DNA from: Pseudocolwellia sp048296855
Lineage (GTDB): Bacteria; Pseudomonadota; Gammaproteobacteria; Enterobacterales; Alteromonadaceae
Length of the DNA stretch: 64,000 nucleotides
Reading direction: 5' to 3' (one strand)
Assembly: GCA_048296855.1 (NCBI GenBank)
Contig: CP182631.1
The translations under genes and the position numbers were made by a program. Positions 19,346-29,088 of the stretch are shown one piece after another (position 1 is the first letter of the stretch; each line of letters starts with the position of its first letter). The notes under the pieces were generated by a model. The model saw only the letters and a program-made list of their open reading frames with translations, made no database searches and was not told the DNA's origin.

Positions 19346-21826
19346 ATGTTGGTAAATATGAACTCAGTAAATGATATTGAACAATTAGTTAGTGAAAAAA
19401 ATCAATTAGCTAAACACGCTGTACATGTGCACAAATTTGGTGGCAGTAGTTTGGCTAATGTTGAGTGTATAGAACGTGTCGTTAACATTATTAAAAATCA
19501 TTGTAAGCTAAATGATTTTGTTGTGGTTTCAGCTAATGGAAAAACAACTGATGCGCTAGTGGCTATATATCAGCAAGCCGTTGAATCGTCAGCAGCGTTA
19601 AATGATTCTATTGTTGCGTTGCAAAAGGCTCAATTGTCTTTAATTAAGAGTTTAGTATCAAGCCATGTAAGTCATTTGGAGCAATTACTGGCTCAAGATA
19701 TTGAGGCGTTAAAAGGCTGGGTTGTTCATACTGACCTTAATCACGTAGAAAAAAATGAAGCGAATATACTTGCGCTTGGTGAAGTGTGGTCAGCACGTTT
19801 ATTATCTGCGGTACTAAATGAGCGCGTATGTGCAAGTTATTATATTGATTCGCGCGATTTTCTTGTGGTAAATAATGATCAAAATTGTGTAGTAGACGAT
19901 ACCTTAAGTCATCAGCAATTTAATACCTTATTACAAACTAAACAATTAGCTGTAATAACTGGTTATATCGCTAAAAATGCAGCTGGAGAAAACTGTACAT
20001 TAGGTCGAAATGGCAGTGATTACTCGGCTACTATTGTTGCTTCGTTAGTGGGGGCATTAAACGTGACTCTTTGGACAGATGTTGATGGCATTTATAGTGC
20101 TGATCCTCGTATTGTTCCGCTAGCAAGAAAATTACACCGCTTACCTAATGGTGTTGCCAAAGAACTAGGACGACTAGGTAATCCAGTATTACATGCTAAA
20201 ACGTTACAACCCCTTGAAAATCATAGTACGCATTTACATATAGCGAGTAGTTATGATCCTCATACAAGTGGTACTGAAATAGGACGATTTGGTCAAATTG
20301 CTAAATCTGAACTTTCAGTCACTTATCTTAATGATTTAATTTTAGCTCAATCTACTAGCTTAACTGGATCGTATGGTGAGTTAGCCATCAAACAGTTTTC
20401 TGCAATTTGTTCAGATATCAGTACTGGTTTTGTTGTTATTACACAAGACAAACAAAAGGCATTAAGTCAGTGGTTAGCAAGTCATGATACGGAAGTGTCA
20501 TTTACTCCTGTTTCAATTTTAGCCGTGGTAGGGCATGAAGTATCTAAACATGGTGATGTAAAAGCGAGATTTAAACGGGCATTGAAAAAATACCAGCCTA
20601 TACATATTGTTAGTTCTACTAATGAGCATAGCTTAATTTCTATTTTACCTCAGGTATGTAGTGGAGAAATGGTGAATAACATTCATCACGACATAACAAA
20701 AGATGCTCGTCATATTGGTGTCGTTATTGCTGGGTTGGGTAACATTGGAGCACGTTTTTTAGAGATGTTACCTGCGCAAGTTGATCGTATTCCTGCACTT
20801 GAAAATGTTCATGTAGTCGGTTTGATCACGTCTAAAAAAGCATTAATTAAAAGTGACGGGATCGATGTGACTCAAGCCTTATCTCTGTATGAAAGTGAGG
20901 CTAAACCTTATGATCAGGATAATTTACTTTCGTGGCTAGCTAATCATCCCTATGATGAACTGATTGTTGTAGATATAACACCAAGTGAAACTTTTAGCTT
21001 GTTATATCAAGATTTTTTTGAACAAGGTATTCATGTTATTGGTGCTAATAAATGGGCCGCGTCGTCTTCGACATCTCAGTATAATAAATTAGTGAGTACG
21101 GCTAAAAAACATCATAGCTTATGGTTAGGAAATACGACCGTTGGTGCAGGGTTACCTGTTAACTTTGCTATTGCAAATTTATTAGAGTGTGGTGATTCTA
21201 TTCAAGAAATCTCGGGTATCTTTTCAGGTACTCTTTCTTGGTTATTTGAAACTTATGATGGCTCCGTGCCTTTTTCTGAATTACTAAAATCAGCATTAGC
21301 ACAAGGGATAACCGAACCCGATCCTCGTGAAGACTTATCAGGTAGAGATGTACAACGTAAGTTATTAATTCTAGCCCGTTTAGCTGGTTTTGAACTTTCG
21401 CTTGATGACATAGATTGCCAAAATTTAGTCCCCGAACATTTACAGCACTTAACCACCGAAGAATTTCTTAGTAAAGCCGAGCAGCTTGATACTTATTTTG
21501 CAGATAAACTGAAAGACGCCAATAGTAAAAATGCTTGTATACGTTATGTAGCATCGTTTGTTTGTGAAAATGATAATCAAGCCAATATTAAAGCCAAAGT
21601 CAGTTTAGAAGTGCTCCCTAAAACAGATGCTTTTGCTAATCTTACCCCTTGCGATAATATTTTTAAGATTGTTAGCCAATGCTATAAAGATAATCCTTTA
21701 ATTATTCGGGGCGCAGGGGCTGGGAGAGATGTTACAGCAGCAGGATTACACTCAGATTTAGCGATTATTTGTAAACAGCTTATGCATAAACAACAGCAAG
21801 TTAAATTAAAAGGGATTGCTTTGTAA
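19346..21826 (+). CDS. metL: Bifunctional aspartokinase II / homoserine dehydrogenase II MetL
   Basis: MetL catalyses the first and third steps from aspartate towards methionine. The N-terminal half is an aspartokinase (VHKFGGSSLAN, NGSDYSATIVASLVGA, then WTDVDGIYSADPRIV); the middle holds the regulatory linker; the C-terminal half is a homoserine dehydrogenase with the Rossmann motif VVIAGLGNIGARFLEML, GANKWAASSS, and LSGRDVQRKLLILARLAG. MetL rather than ThrA is inferred from linkage to metB and metJ. Start is uncertain between ATG 19346 and ATG 19358 (MNSVNDIEQ); a TTG sits at 19343. About 826 residues, near the E. coli length of 810. Confidence 0.93.
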   Translation: MLVNMNSVNDIEQLVSEKNQLAKHAVHVHKFGGSSLANVECIERVVNIIKNHCKLNDFVVVSANGKTTDALVAIYQQAVESSAALNDSIVALQKAQLSLIKSLVSSHVSHLEQLLAQDIEALKGWVVHTDLNHVEKNEANILALGEVWSARLLSAVLNERVCASYYIDSRDFLVVNNDQNCVVDDTLSHQQFNTLLQTKQLAVITGYIAKNAAGENCTLGRNGSDYSATIVASLVGALNVTLWTDVDGIYSADPRIVPLARKLHRLPNGVAKELGRLGNPVLHAKTLQPLENHSTHLHIASSYDPHTSGTEIGRFGQIAKSELSVTYLNDLILAQSTSLTGSYGELAIKQFSAICSDISTGFVVITQDKQKALSQWLASHDTEVSFTPVSILAVVGHEVSKHGDVKARFKRALKKYQPIHIVSSTNEHSLISILPQVCSGEMVNNIHHDITKDARHIGVVIAGLGNIGARFLEMLPAQVDRIPALENVHVVGLITSKKALIKSDGIDVTQALSLYESEAKPYDQDNLLSWLANHPYDELIVVDITPSETFSLLYQDFFEQGIHVIGANKWAASSSTSQYNKLVSTAKKHHSLWLGNTTVGAGLPVNFAIANLLECGDSIQEISGIFSGTLSWLFETYDGSVPFSELLKSALAQGITEPDPREDLSGRDVQRKLLILARLAGFELSLDDIDCQNLVPEHLQHLTTEEFLSKAEQLDTYFADKLKDANSKNACIRYVASFVCENDNQANIKAKVSLEVLPKTDAFANLTPCDNIFKIVSQCYKDNPLIIRGAGAGRDVTAAGLHSDLAIICKQLMHKQQQVKLKGIAL

Positions 21827-21913
21827 AGTGAATAATAAGTTAATTTACTTGTCTCTTTTCAAATATTTACTAGTCTTAATGTATTGTAAATATTTGAAGT
21901 TATTTTGTAAGCC

Positions 21914-23305
21914 ATGTCTTTAAAGCATACTCAAGATACAAACTTTACCAAAAGTGTTAAAGAACTCTCTCGACAAATTTTTGGTAAAAGTTATAAAAAA
22001 GAATCTATGCTTGACCGAGCTATTGATTTCTTTGCTCAGCTGAGTCCTTCTCAGGGGCAAGAGGAACCTAAAATAAAGTCAGGTACTAAAGCGTGTAAAG
22101 AGCTTGAACTTAGAGAGTTAGAACGAGAACAAAGGCATGAACACTTAGACACTCTTTGCCGAGATATTATTGCATTATGTGAAGGAGAAAGTTTCGTAGA
22201 AGATAACCGTAAATCTTCTCAATTACTTGCTACCATTCAGCTTCTTAGTCCGAGTGAAGGGAGTAAGGTTGCACTATCTAACGAGTTAAATAAGCCTTTA
22301 TATAAAGCAGTGTTATGCCTAAGATTACTCGATCGACTATGTATTGATAATGCGATTACCGAACCTTATATTAAAGAGCGCTTAGCTAATTTATCCCCTC
22401 TTCAATATCAGCGCTTTTCATTGATTGATGCCGTTGCTTATAAAAGGTTTGTTGATGAAGTTAAAATACCGTTAGTTAAAGCTGCATTGTTACAAGATAT
22501 TGGTAATAATCATCCTGAAGCGCAACTTATACTAAAAGGGACAAACGGTACTAAAAACCCATTTAGAATGCTAGATTTGGAAGATAGAAGAAAATTACTT
22601 CAAATCAATTACCGAGAAACAGTTAAATATCTTGTTGAAGGTATTGGTGTAGCAAAGTATGTAGGGAATTTAAAAGAAGTTCGTGATGCTTTTAACGAAA
22701 CGGAAAAGCGTAAATTACTTTTTATTAAAGGATTATTGAAAGCAAGCATTAATCCTAAAAAAGGCATAGGCAATTTACTTAAAGTTCCTCAAATTTACAC
22801 ATCAATCATCCTCTCTACAAAACCTAAATATGATTATAAGCTCTTGCCTAAAGTCTATCAGGTGCTCTATAAAAATGCGGAAAAGGGAATTTGTTATCAC
22901 TTAGTTGTTGATGCGTTACGTACTATAACAGGGATTTTTCCTTTAGGTTATGGAGTCACTTACATTGTTGAGAACTTTCAAGGGGAAATAAAATACTCCT
23001 ATGAATATGCCATTGTGAAAATGTTATATCCAGAAGATCCAGAGTTACCCATTTGTAGAACAGCCACTCGAAATTTGGCCTTTATTAACTTTGGGCAAGA
23101 CATTATTGTGCCTAAAGAGCGTAATTTACATTTTCCTATGGCTGTTGAAAAACTCAACACAATGAGCAAAGAAAGATTATATGAAATATTAGCTTTATTA
23201 TCGTCAAATTATGCAGAACGAAAAACACTTGATCTAATTCCTCGCTGTTGGTCGGCAAATGAATACTTTTCAATGCCAGCTCATCAAAAATTATGGAATA
23301 AGTAA
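21914..23305 (+). CDS. Uncharacterised 463-residue protein, faintly HD-GYP-like at its C-terminus
   Basis: I do not recognise it with confidence. It has no signal peptide or membrane segment. Residues 1-100 are charged and probably helical, the middle is helix-rich (LLATIQLLSPSEG through LPKVYQVLYKNAEKG), and around residues 345-415 a beta-rich stretch (FPLGYGVTYIVENFQGE, then NLAFINFGQDIIVPKE) recalls the C-terminal extension seen after many HD-GYP domains. No HD or GYP residues are evident, so if related it is catalytically dead. It stands between metL, about 90 bases upstream, and convergent argE, with its codon use like that of its neighbours. Confidence 0.6.
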   Translation: MSLKHTQDTNFTKSVKELSRQIFGKSYKKESMLDRAIDFFAQLSPSQGQEEPKIKSGTKACKELELRELEREQRHEHLDTLCRDIIALCEGESFVEDNRKSSQLLATIQLLSPSEGSKVALSNELNKPLYKAVLCLRLLDRLCIDNAITEPYIKERLANLSPLQYQRFSLIDAVAYKRFVDEVKIPLVKAALLQDIGNNHPEAQLILKGTNGTKNPFRMLDLEDRRKLLQINYRETVKYLVEGIGVAKYVGNLKEVRDAFNETEKRKLLFIKGLLKASINPKKGIGNLLKVPQIYTSIILSTKPKYDYKLLPKVYQVLYKNAEKGICYHLVVDALRTITGIFPLGYGVTYIVENFQGEIKYSYEYAIVKMLYPEDPELPICRTATRNLAFINFGQDIIVPKERNLHFPMAVEKLNTMSKERLYEILALLSSNYAERKTLDLIPRCWSANEYFSMPAHQKLWNK

Positions 23306-23316
23306 GTCAAATCAGG

Positions 23317-23333
23317 GATAAGTCGTACTTATC
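23317..23333. terminator. Small hairpin between convergent genes
   Basis: gataagt (23317-23323) and acttatc (23327-23333) form a 7-base stem with a 3-base loop between the 463-residue protein gene and argE. There is no T tract, so termination is only a guess. Confidence 0.3.
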
Positions 23334-23353
23334 ATTATTACCGTGTCAATTTT

Positions 23354-24505
23354 CTATTTTAAGCAGTACTTTTTGATCATATTAATCAGTAATTCTTCTG
23401 TTTTTGTTATTTCAGATAATGCTAAAAATTCGTTAGGTTGATGTGCTTGGTCTATTGAACCTGGCCCCATAACGATGGTTTGACAACCTAATTCTTGAAT
23501 AAAAGGAGCTTCAGTTGCGTAATTTACAGCACAGCATTTATGCCCTGAAAAATGTTCGGCAGACTCAATTAAATCACTCGGCTGAGTTTGTTCAAAGCTA
23601 GGTGAGCTCGGGTGCAGTTCATTAATCGTAATTCTTCCAGGGTATTTCTCAGCTAAAGGTTTTAGTGCGTCAGTTAAACAGGTTATTAATTCATCATCTG
23701 TCATACCCGGTAATGAACGCATATCTATATCTAAATCACAGTGTCCGCATATACGGTTAGAATTATCACCGCCTTTAATAGCGCCCATATTCAGTGTAGG
23801 AGCAGATACATCAAATGCCGTATTACTATAATTTAACGCCAGACTTTCTTTTAAGGTGAGTAGGGTACCAATAACTTGATACATTATTTCAATCGCATTT
23901 ACACCTAAGCTTGGTTTACTTGAGTGGCCCGACTGACCTTCAACACTTATTCGGTGGGACATATGTCCTTTATGCATAATAATAGGCACTAAATTAGTAG
24001 GCTCTCCAATAATAGCGACATCAGGTTTGATCTCTTGGTTTTGTGAGAAAAAACGTGCGCCAGCCATGGTAGTTTCTTCATCTGCGGTAGCTAAGACATA
24101 TAAAGGCTTTTTAAGGGTTTTAGCATCTAAGTCTTTACATGCTTGTAAAATAAAAGCGAAGAAGCCTTTCATATCACAAGTGCCTAAACCAAAAAATTTA
24201 TTGTCTTTTTCTATAATTGAAAAAGGGTCGGATTGCCATCTGTTTTCATCAAAAGGAACCGTGTCACTGTGGCCAGCAAGTAATAATCCACCTTCTCCTG
24301 AACCTAGTTTTGCCAATAAATTATATTTATCACGAGTATTGGGCACTTTTTGAATACTAATGCTGAAACCTAAAGATTCAAACCAGCCAGATAATAAATG
24401 AATTATTTCCTTATTTCCTTGATCCCAACTTTCTTGACTCGAGCTAATAGATGGGCTTGAGATTAATTCTCGAAGTGCAGTCGTAAAATTAGGTAGATTT
24501 TTCAT
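23354..24505 (-). CDS. argE: Acetylornithine deacetylase ArgE
   Basis: ArgE removes the acetyl group from N-acetylornithine to give ornithine in the linear arginine pathway. The 383-residue product is an M20-family metallopeptidase relative: metal-binding LLLAGHSDTVPFDENRW, GTCDMKGFFAF, the catalytic Glu pair in TADEETTMAGARF, and VIIGEPTNLVPI further on. The C-terminal segment GPGSIDQAHQPNEFL supplies the last metal-site His. It is divergent from argC across 246 bases, as in the E. coli argECBH locus. Confidence 0.95.
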   Translation of the reverse strand: MKNLPNFTTALRELISSPSISSSQESWDQGNKEIIHLLSGWFESLGFSISIQKVPNTRDKYNLLAKLGSGEGGLLLAGHSDTVPFDENRWQSDPFSIIEKDNKFFGLGTCDMKGFFAFILQACKDLDAKTLKKPLYVLATADEETTMAGARFFSQNQEIKPDVAIIGEPTNLVPIIMHKGHMSHRISVEGQSGHSSKPSLGVNAIEIMYQVIGTLLTLKESLALNYSNTAFDVSAPTLNMGAIKGGDNSNRICGHCDLDIDMRSLPGMTDDELITCLTDALKPLAEKYPGRITINELHPSSPSFEQTQPSDLIESAEHFSGHKCCAVNYATEAPFIQELGCQTIVMGPGSIDQAHQPNEFLALSEITKTEELLINMIKKYCLK

Positions 24506-24751
24506 ACTATTCGTCTCAAAAGTTATTTTTGGGTAGTTATGCTGATTTGTTGCATAACTAGTTATCGGATGATAATATGCTACCTTAGTGTAGATAACCT
24601 AAATCAATAACGCTACGGAAAAATACCGAGATAAAAATCCCACCTTGTTGTGAATTTTTAAAACCTTATTTAACATCCTGTTTTATTTGATAAAAATAAA
24701 TGTTATTGCCTTTTCAGTTATTACGAATATTAAATAGTTTTAAGGAATAGT

Positions 24752-25792
24752 ATGAAAGTCGCGATTATTGGAGCTAGCGGTTACGTTGGTGCTGAGTTAA
24801 TTAATTTATTAACAGCTCACAATAAAATATCAATCGTTCATCTTTTGGTGTCAGAAAATAGCTCGTCTGAAGGTTTATTATTTTCAGACCTTCATGCTAA
24901 ATATCAAGGTATTTGTGACTTGCCTTTGCAAGCTTTTTCTCCTGCCTGGTTTGATGAAAATATTAAAAATGCTGAAGATAAAATTGACGCGGTATTTTTT
25001 GCTACGCCGCATGAATATAGTGCAGAATGGGCACATGTATTTTTAGATGTTGGTGTAAAAGTATTTGATTTATCTGGTGGTTTCCGTTTAAAAGATGCGG
25101 CTGATTACCCAACTTATTATGGTTTTGAACATAAAAACTTATCTGTCCTTGAACAAGCTAATTATGGTTTAGCCGAATGGTTAGACGAGTCGTTTGCTGA
25201 TTCTAAAATTGTTGCTGTTCCAGGTTGTTATCCAACAGCAAGTTTATTAGGTTTAAAGCCTATTACAGCGAATAACTTACATATTGAAAATTCTTTAATT
25301 GTTGTAAACGGCATTAGTGGTGTATCGGGGGCTGGCCGTAAAGCATCATTAGGTACTAGCTTTAATGAAGTGAGTTTAACGCCTTATAATATTTTACAAC
25401 ATAGACATCAGCCAGAAATTAGTCAGGAAGCTAATGCTCAAGTTATTTTTAATCCGCACTTAGCACCATATAAACGTGGGTTATTATCAACGGTAACTTT
25501 GCAATTAAAAGCTGGTGTTACTGAAGAACAAGTGAATCAAGCATACCATAATGCTTATGATGACAAACCATTAGTACGTATTGCCGCAACGTGGCCAAAA
25601 ATTGATAATGTTGCTTATACACCTTTTGCTGATATTCATTGGAAATACGATGCTGAAAAGCAGGTTGTGGTGGTAAGCACAGCAATAGATAATCTTTTAA
25701 AAGGTGCTGCATCACAAGCTGTTCAATGTGCTAACTTAACGATGGGGTTACCAAGCGAATATGGCTTAATTCCTAATGTAGGTATTAAGTAA
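24752..25792 (+). CDS. argC: N-acetyl-gamma-glutamyl-phosphate reductase ArgC
   Basis: ArgC reduces N-acetylglutamyl phosphate to the semialdehyde with NADPH. The 346-residue product has the Rossmann start VAIIGASGYVGAELINLL, the catalytic cysteine in VPGCYPTASLLGLKP near residue 160, and the C-terminal PFADIHWKYD and GAASQAVQCANLTMGLP. GGAATAG ahead of ATG 24752 is a usable ribosome binding site. The stop codon shares one base with the argB start (taatg), so translation is likely coupled. I could not find a convincing ArgR box in the argE-argC gap. Confidence 0.95.
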   Translation: MKVAIIGASGYVGAELINLLTAHNKISIVHLLVSENSSSEGLLFSDLHAKYQGICDLPLQAFSPAWFDENIKNAEDKIDAVFFATPHEYSAEWAHVFLDVGVKVFDLSGGFRLKDAADYPTYYGFEHKNLSVLEQANYGLAEWLDESFADSKIVAVPGCYPTASLLGLKPITANNLHIENSLIVVNGISGVSGAGRKASLGTSFNEVSLTPYNILQHRHQPEISQEANAQVIFNPHLAPYKRGLLSTVTLQLKAGVTEEQVNQAYHNAYDDKPLVRIAATWPKIDNVAYTPFADIHWKYDAEKQVVVVSTAIDNLLKGAASQAVQCANLTMGLPSEYGLIPNVGIK

Positions 25793-26580
25793 TGAAGAAA
25801 GCTGTAATGAAACCTTTGGTCATTAAAATCGGCGGAGCTATTCTTGAAAAAACATCCGCATTAAACGCGTTATTTGTTGAATTAGCTAAATTAAAAGATC
25901 AATCAATAGTGCTAGTGCATGGCGGTGGTAGTTCTGTTGATACACAGTTAGCACAAGCGGGTTTTACAACACAAAAAAAAGACGGTAAACGCATAACCCC
26001 AGCTGAGCAGATGCCTGTTATTTCTGGAACTTTAGCGGGATATGTAAATAAAACTATTGTTGCTGAAGCAAATCAATTAAGTCTTGCTGCGGTAGGGTTA
26101 TCATTAGGTGATGGCAACATGGTAAGCTGTACATTGGCTGATGCTGAATTGGGAAGTGTAGGTGATCCAAGCCCGAACAACAGCGCTTTGTTAAAAACGT
26201 TATTAGCTAATAACTTTTTCCCTGTTGTTTCTTCAATTGGCACGTTAGATAATGGTCAATTGGTTAATGTAAACGCTGACGATGCAGCGGTTGCTATTTG
26301 CCAATTATTAGAAGCAGAATTATTACTATTAACCGATGTGCCGGGCGTTAAAGGTGCTGAAGGTGAATGGTTAGTTGAACTTGGTAGTAAACAAGCTGCC
26401 CAATTAATTGAACAAGGTGTTATTGCTGGTGGTATGACAGCAAAAGTAAATGCAGCGTTATTAGCTGCTAATCAGTTACGACGAAGCATCGCGGTTGCCA
26501 GTTGGCAGTCTCCCGAGCAAATCGTCAATTTGATCAAAGGTGACAATATAGGCACCCGTATTTTATACCAAGCTGATTAA
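25792..26580 (+). CDS. argB: Acetylglutamate kinase ArgB
   Basis: ArgB phosphorylates N-acetylglutamate, the second arginine step. The 262-residue protein is a typical amino acid kinase: VIKIGGAILEK, the LVHGGGSSVD phosphate loop, LSLGDGNMVSC, VNADDAAVAICQLL and the LLLLTDVPGVKGAEG nucleotide-site segment. The ATG at 25792 overlaps the argC stop; a second ATG at 25807 (MKPLVIKIGG) would also give a complete enzyme. argF follows after about 60 bases. Confidence 0.95.
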   Translation: MKKAVMKPLVIKIGGAILEKTSALNALFVELAKLKDQSIVLVHGGGSSVDTQLAQAGFTTQKKDGKRITPAEQMPVISGTLAGYVNKTIVAEANQLSLAAVGLSLGDGNMVSCTLADAELGSVGDPSPNNSALLKTLLANNFFPVVSSIGTLDNGQLVNVNADDAAVAICQLLEAELLLLTDVPGVKGAEGEWLVELGSKQAAQLIEQGVIAGGMTAKVNAALLAANQLRRSIAVASWQSPEQIVNLIKGDNIGTRILYQAD

Positions 26581-26642
26581 ACATATTTTACTTATTGCGC
26601 GAATGTCATTGTACGTTACATAGCACTCAAAAGGTTACTCGT

Positions 26643-27566
26643 ATGTCTTTACAGAATTTTTTAGCTGATGATCAGCTAAGCAAAGAGCAAATACTTGATC
26701 TAATCAAGCTTGCTAAAAAAATTAAAACAGCCCCTGCTAATTACTCTCAAGCTTTAGCAGGTAAATCAGTTGCTATGATTTTTGAAAAACCGTCGTTACG
26801 TACACATGTAAGTTTTGATATGGGTATCAATAAACTTGGTGGCCATGCTCTATATTTAGGGCAGCAAAACGGTAAATTAGGTGAACGTGAACGTATTAGT
26901 GATTATGCAAATAACTTGTCATGTTACGCTGATGCAATTGTTGCTCGTGTATTTAGTAATGCTTCAATTGAGGGCTTAGCTAAACATGCTAGTGTACCTG
27001 TTATTAATGCTTTGTGTGACGTATATCATCCCTGTCAGTCGTTAGCTGATTTTGTAACGTTATCTGAAAATTTTGATGACTTAGCAAAAGTAAAACTTGC
27101 TTATGTAGGCGATGGCAATAATGTATCTAATTCATTAATGTTAATGGCTGCAACGTTAGGTGTTGATTTTACGCTTATTTGTCCGGAAGGTCATGGGCCA
27201 AGTGATGCAATGCTGACTAAAGCGCAAGTATTAGCTGAAAAATCTGGATCTAAAATAGTCTTTAGTACGAATATAAGTAATATAGCTCAGCAAGATGCTA
27301 TTTTTACTGATACATGGGTATCTATGGGTGATGAAGATCCTACGAAAAAAGCTGAAATATTAGCAAAATTCGCTCCATATCAAGTAAATCATGAATTAAT
27401 GGAAAAAGCGCAGGCTAAAATAGTTTTACATTGCCAGCCTGCTCATTTAGGTGAAGAGATCACCGAAGAACTATTTGACGATAAAGACAAGTCAGTGGTT
27501 TTTCAAGAAGCAGAGAACAGAATGTGGGCACAGAATGCTGTACTCGTCACTCTTTTAGCTGATTGA
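26643..27566 (+). CDS. argF: Ornithine carbamoyltransferase ArgF
   Basis: ArgF makes citrulline from ornithine and carbamoyl phosphate. The start is ATG 26643 (MSLQNFLADDQLSKEQIL), with AAGG at 26631-26634; the open frame continues upstream without homology. Of 307 residues, FEKPSLRTHVSFDMG replaces the usual STRT signature, HPCQSLADFVTL is the carbamoyl-phosphate motif, and DTWVSMGDE the ornithine loop. The C-terminal HCLP motif reads HCQPAHLGEEI here. That change and the SLRT form leave open a different carbamoyltransferase subtype, but the place in argCBFGH favours ornithine as substrate. Confidence 0.9.
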   Translation: MSLQNFLADDQLSKEQILDLIKLAKKIKTAPANYSQALAGKSVAMIFEKPSLRTHVSFDMGINKLGGHALYLGQQNGKLGERERISDYANNLSCYADAIVARVFSNASIEGLAKHASVPVINALCDVYHPCQSLADFVTLSENFDDLAKVKLAYVGDGNNVSNSLMLMAATLGVDFTLICPEGHGPSDAMLTKAQVLAEKSGSKIVFSTNISNIAQQDAIFTDTWVSMGDEDPTKKAEILAKFAPYQVNHELMEKAQAKIVLHCQPAHLGEEITEELFDDKDKSVVFQEAENRMWAQNAVLVTLLAD

Positions 27567-27601
27567 ATAAAATTCTAATTAATTGATACGATAACTAAGT
27601 T

Positions 27602-27640
27602 AAAAGCACTTATTGAACTATTTCAATTTCGTGCTTTTTT
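27602..27640 (+). terminator. Terminator between argF and argG
   Basis: aaaagcac (27602-27609) pairs with gtgctttt (27631-27638) followed by T residues. The 21-base loop is long, so it may be partial and act as an attenuator inside the arg cluster. Confidence 0.55.
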
Positions 27641-27693
27641 CTTGTTTTAGTATCAACTAAAATAGAGGCAGTATTCATTCAAAGATTAACAAT

Positions 27694-27729
27694 ATTTACT
27701 GGCTTTGAAATATTTAAAAGCCAGTAAAT
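27694..27729. repeat. 13-base perfect inverted repeat in the argG leader
   Basis: atttactggcttt (27694-27706) and its exact complement (27717-27729) flank a 10-base loop, 80 bases upstream of the argG start. There is no T tract. It could be a leader hairpin, a protein-binding palindrome or a mobile-repeat remnant. Confidence 0.5.
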
Positions 27730-27808
27730 TTAAATTAAACAGTTTGTAATCTCAGTAGCCGGCATTTCAGCCGTATAAATGCCGATTACAAAGATTAAGG
27801 AATATAAA

Positions 27809-29086
27809 ATGGCTTTAGCAGCAAAGAAAAAAATTAAAAAAGTAGTACTCGCGTACTCAGGTGGATTAGATACATCAGCAATCATTCCATGGTTGAAAGA
27901 AAACTATGAAGGTTGTGAAGTTGTAGCGTTTTGTGCTGATGTTGGTCAAGGCGAAGAAGAATTAGTTGGTATTCAAGAAAAAGCAATCGCTTCTGGTGCT
28001 TCTGAATGCCACGTTGTAGATCTTAAAGAAGAATACGTTAAAGACTACATTTATCCAATTCTTAAAACTGGTGCTGTATACGAAGGTCAATATTTATTGG
28101 GTACTTCAATGGCGCGTCCCGTTATTGCTAAAGCGCATGTTGAAGTTGCTTTAAAAGTAGGTGCAGACGCGGTATGTCACGGTTGTACTGGTAAAGGTAA
28201 CGACCAAGTTCGTTTCGAATCTTGTTTTGCTGCATTAGCGCCAGAGCTAACTGTTATTGCGCCATGGCGCGAGTGGGACATGGTTTCTCGTGAAGACTTA
28301 TTAGATTACTTAGCCGAGCGTAACATCCCATGTTCAGCTTCATTAACTAAAATTTATAGCCGTGATGCAAACGCATGGCACATTTCACATGAAGGTGGTG
28401 AGTTAGAAGACCCATGGTGTGAGCCGTCTAAAGAAGTTTGGACGATGACGGTAGATCCAATGGATGCTCCAGATGAAGCTGAGCGTGTTCAATTAAGCTT
28501 TGTTAAAGGTGAATTAGTTTCTGTTGATGGTAAAGACTTTACTGAAAATGGTTCTCCAGCTCACGATGCATTAATGTACTTAAATGCTAAAGGTGCTGCA
28601 CATGGTGTTGGTCGTATCGACATCGTAGAAAACCGTTTAGTAGGTATGAAGTCTCGTGGTTGTTATGAAACTCCAGGTGGCACAATCTTAATGGCTGCAT
28701 ATAAAGGTTTAGAAACCTTAATTCTTGATAAAGAGTCATTAAAATACCGTGAATCAATTGGCCTAGAATTTTCTCATGTAATTTATGATGGTCGTTGGTT
28801 TACACCATTAGCTAAAGCACAACTAGCTGGCGCAGCATCTTTTTCTGAGCAGTTAACGGGTGATGTTGTTGTTAAATTATACAAAGGTGTTGCACAAGTT
28901 ACACAACGTCGTTCACCTAACTCTTTATACTCAGAAGCCTTTGCTACATTTGGCGCTGATGACGTATACGACCAAAAACATGCTGAAGGCTTTATTCGTT
29001 TATTCAGCTTGTCTAGCCGTATCACTGCGCTTTCTCAAAAAGGCAGCAAGTTAGAAACTTCTCCTTCAGAAAAAAAGGATAGCTAA
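27809..29086 (+). CDS. argG: Argininosuccinate synthase ArgG
   Basis: ArgG joins citrulline and aspartate with ATP. The start chosen is ATG 27809, because TAAGGA (27796-27801) is correctly spaced and homologous sequence begins there; an in-frame ATG at 27779 lacks a ribosome binding site. The protein (425 residues) has the PP-loop VVLAYSGGLDTSAIIPWL, CHGCTGKGNDQVRFE and the APWREW segment of the family. Codons are well adapted. argH(A) starts two bases after the stop. Confidence 0.95.
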   Translation: MALAAKKKIKKVVLAYSGGLDTSAIIPWLKENYEGCEVVAFCADVGQGEEELVGIQEKAIASGASECHVVDLKEEYVKDYIYPILKTGAVYEGQYLLGTSMARPVIAKAHVEVALKVGADAVCHGCTGKGNDQVRFESCFAALAPELTVIAPWREWDMVSREDLLDYLAERNIPCSASLTKIYSRDANAWHISHEGGELEDPWCEPSKEVWTMTVDPMDAPDEAERVQLSFVKGELVSVDGKDFTENGSPAHDALMYLNAKGAAHGVGRIDIVENRLVGMKSRGCYETPGGTILMAAYKGLETLILDKESLKYRESIGLEFSHVIYDGRWFTPLAKAQLAGAASFSEQLTGDVVVKLYKGVAQVTQRRSPNSLYSEAFATFGADDVYDQKHAEGFIRLFSLSSRITALSQKGSKLETSPSEKKDS

Positions 29087-29088
29087 GC

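Noticed and set aside
24506..24751. Possible ArgR boxes between argE and argC (for example tgaattttta at 24651 and tgcataact near 24552)
   Set aside because: Only half-sites resemble TGAAT/ATTCA; no pair has the right spacing and symmetry. Regulation by ArgR is likely from biology but is not shown here.
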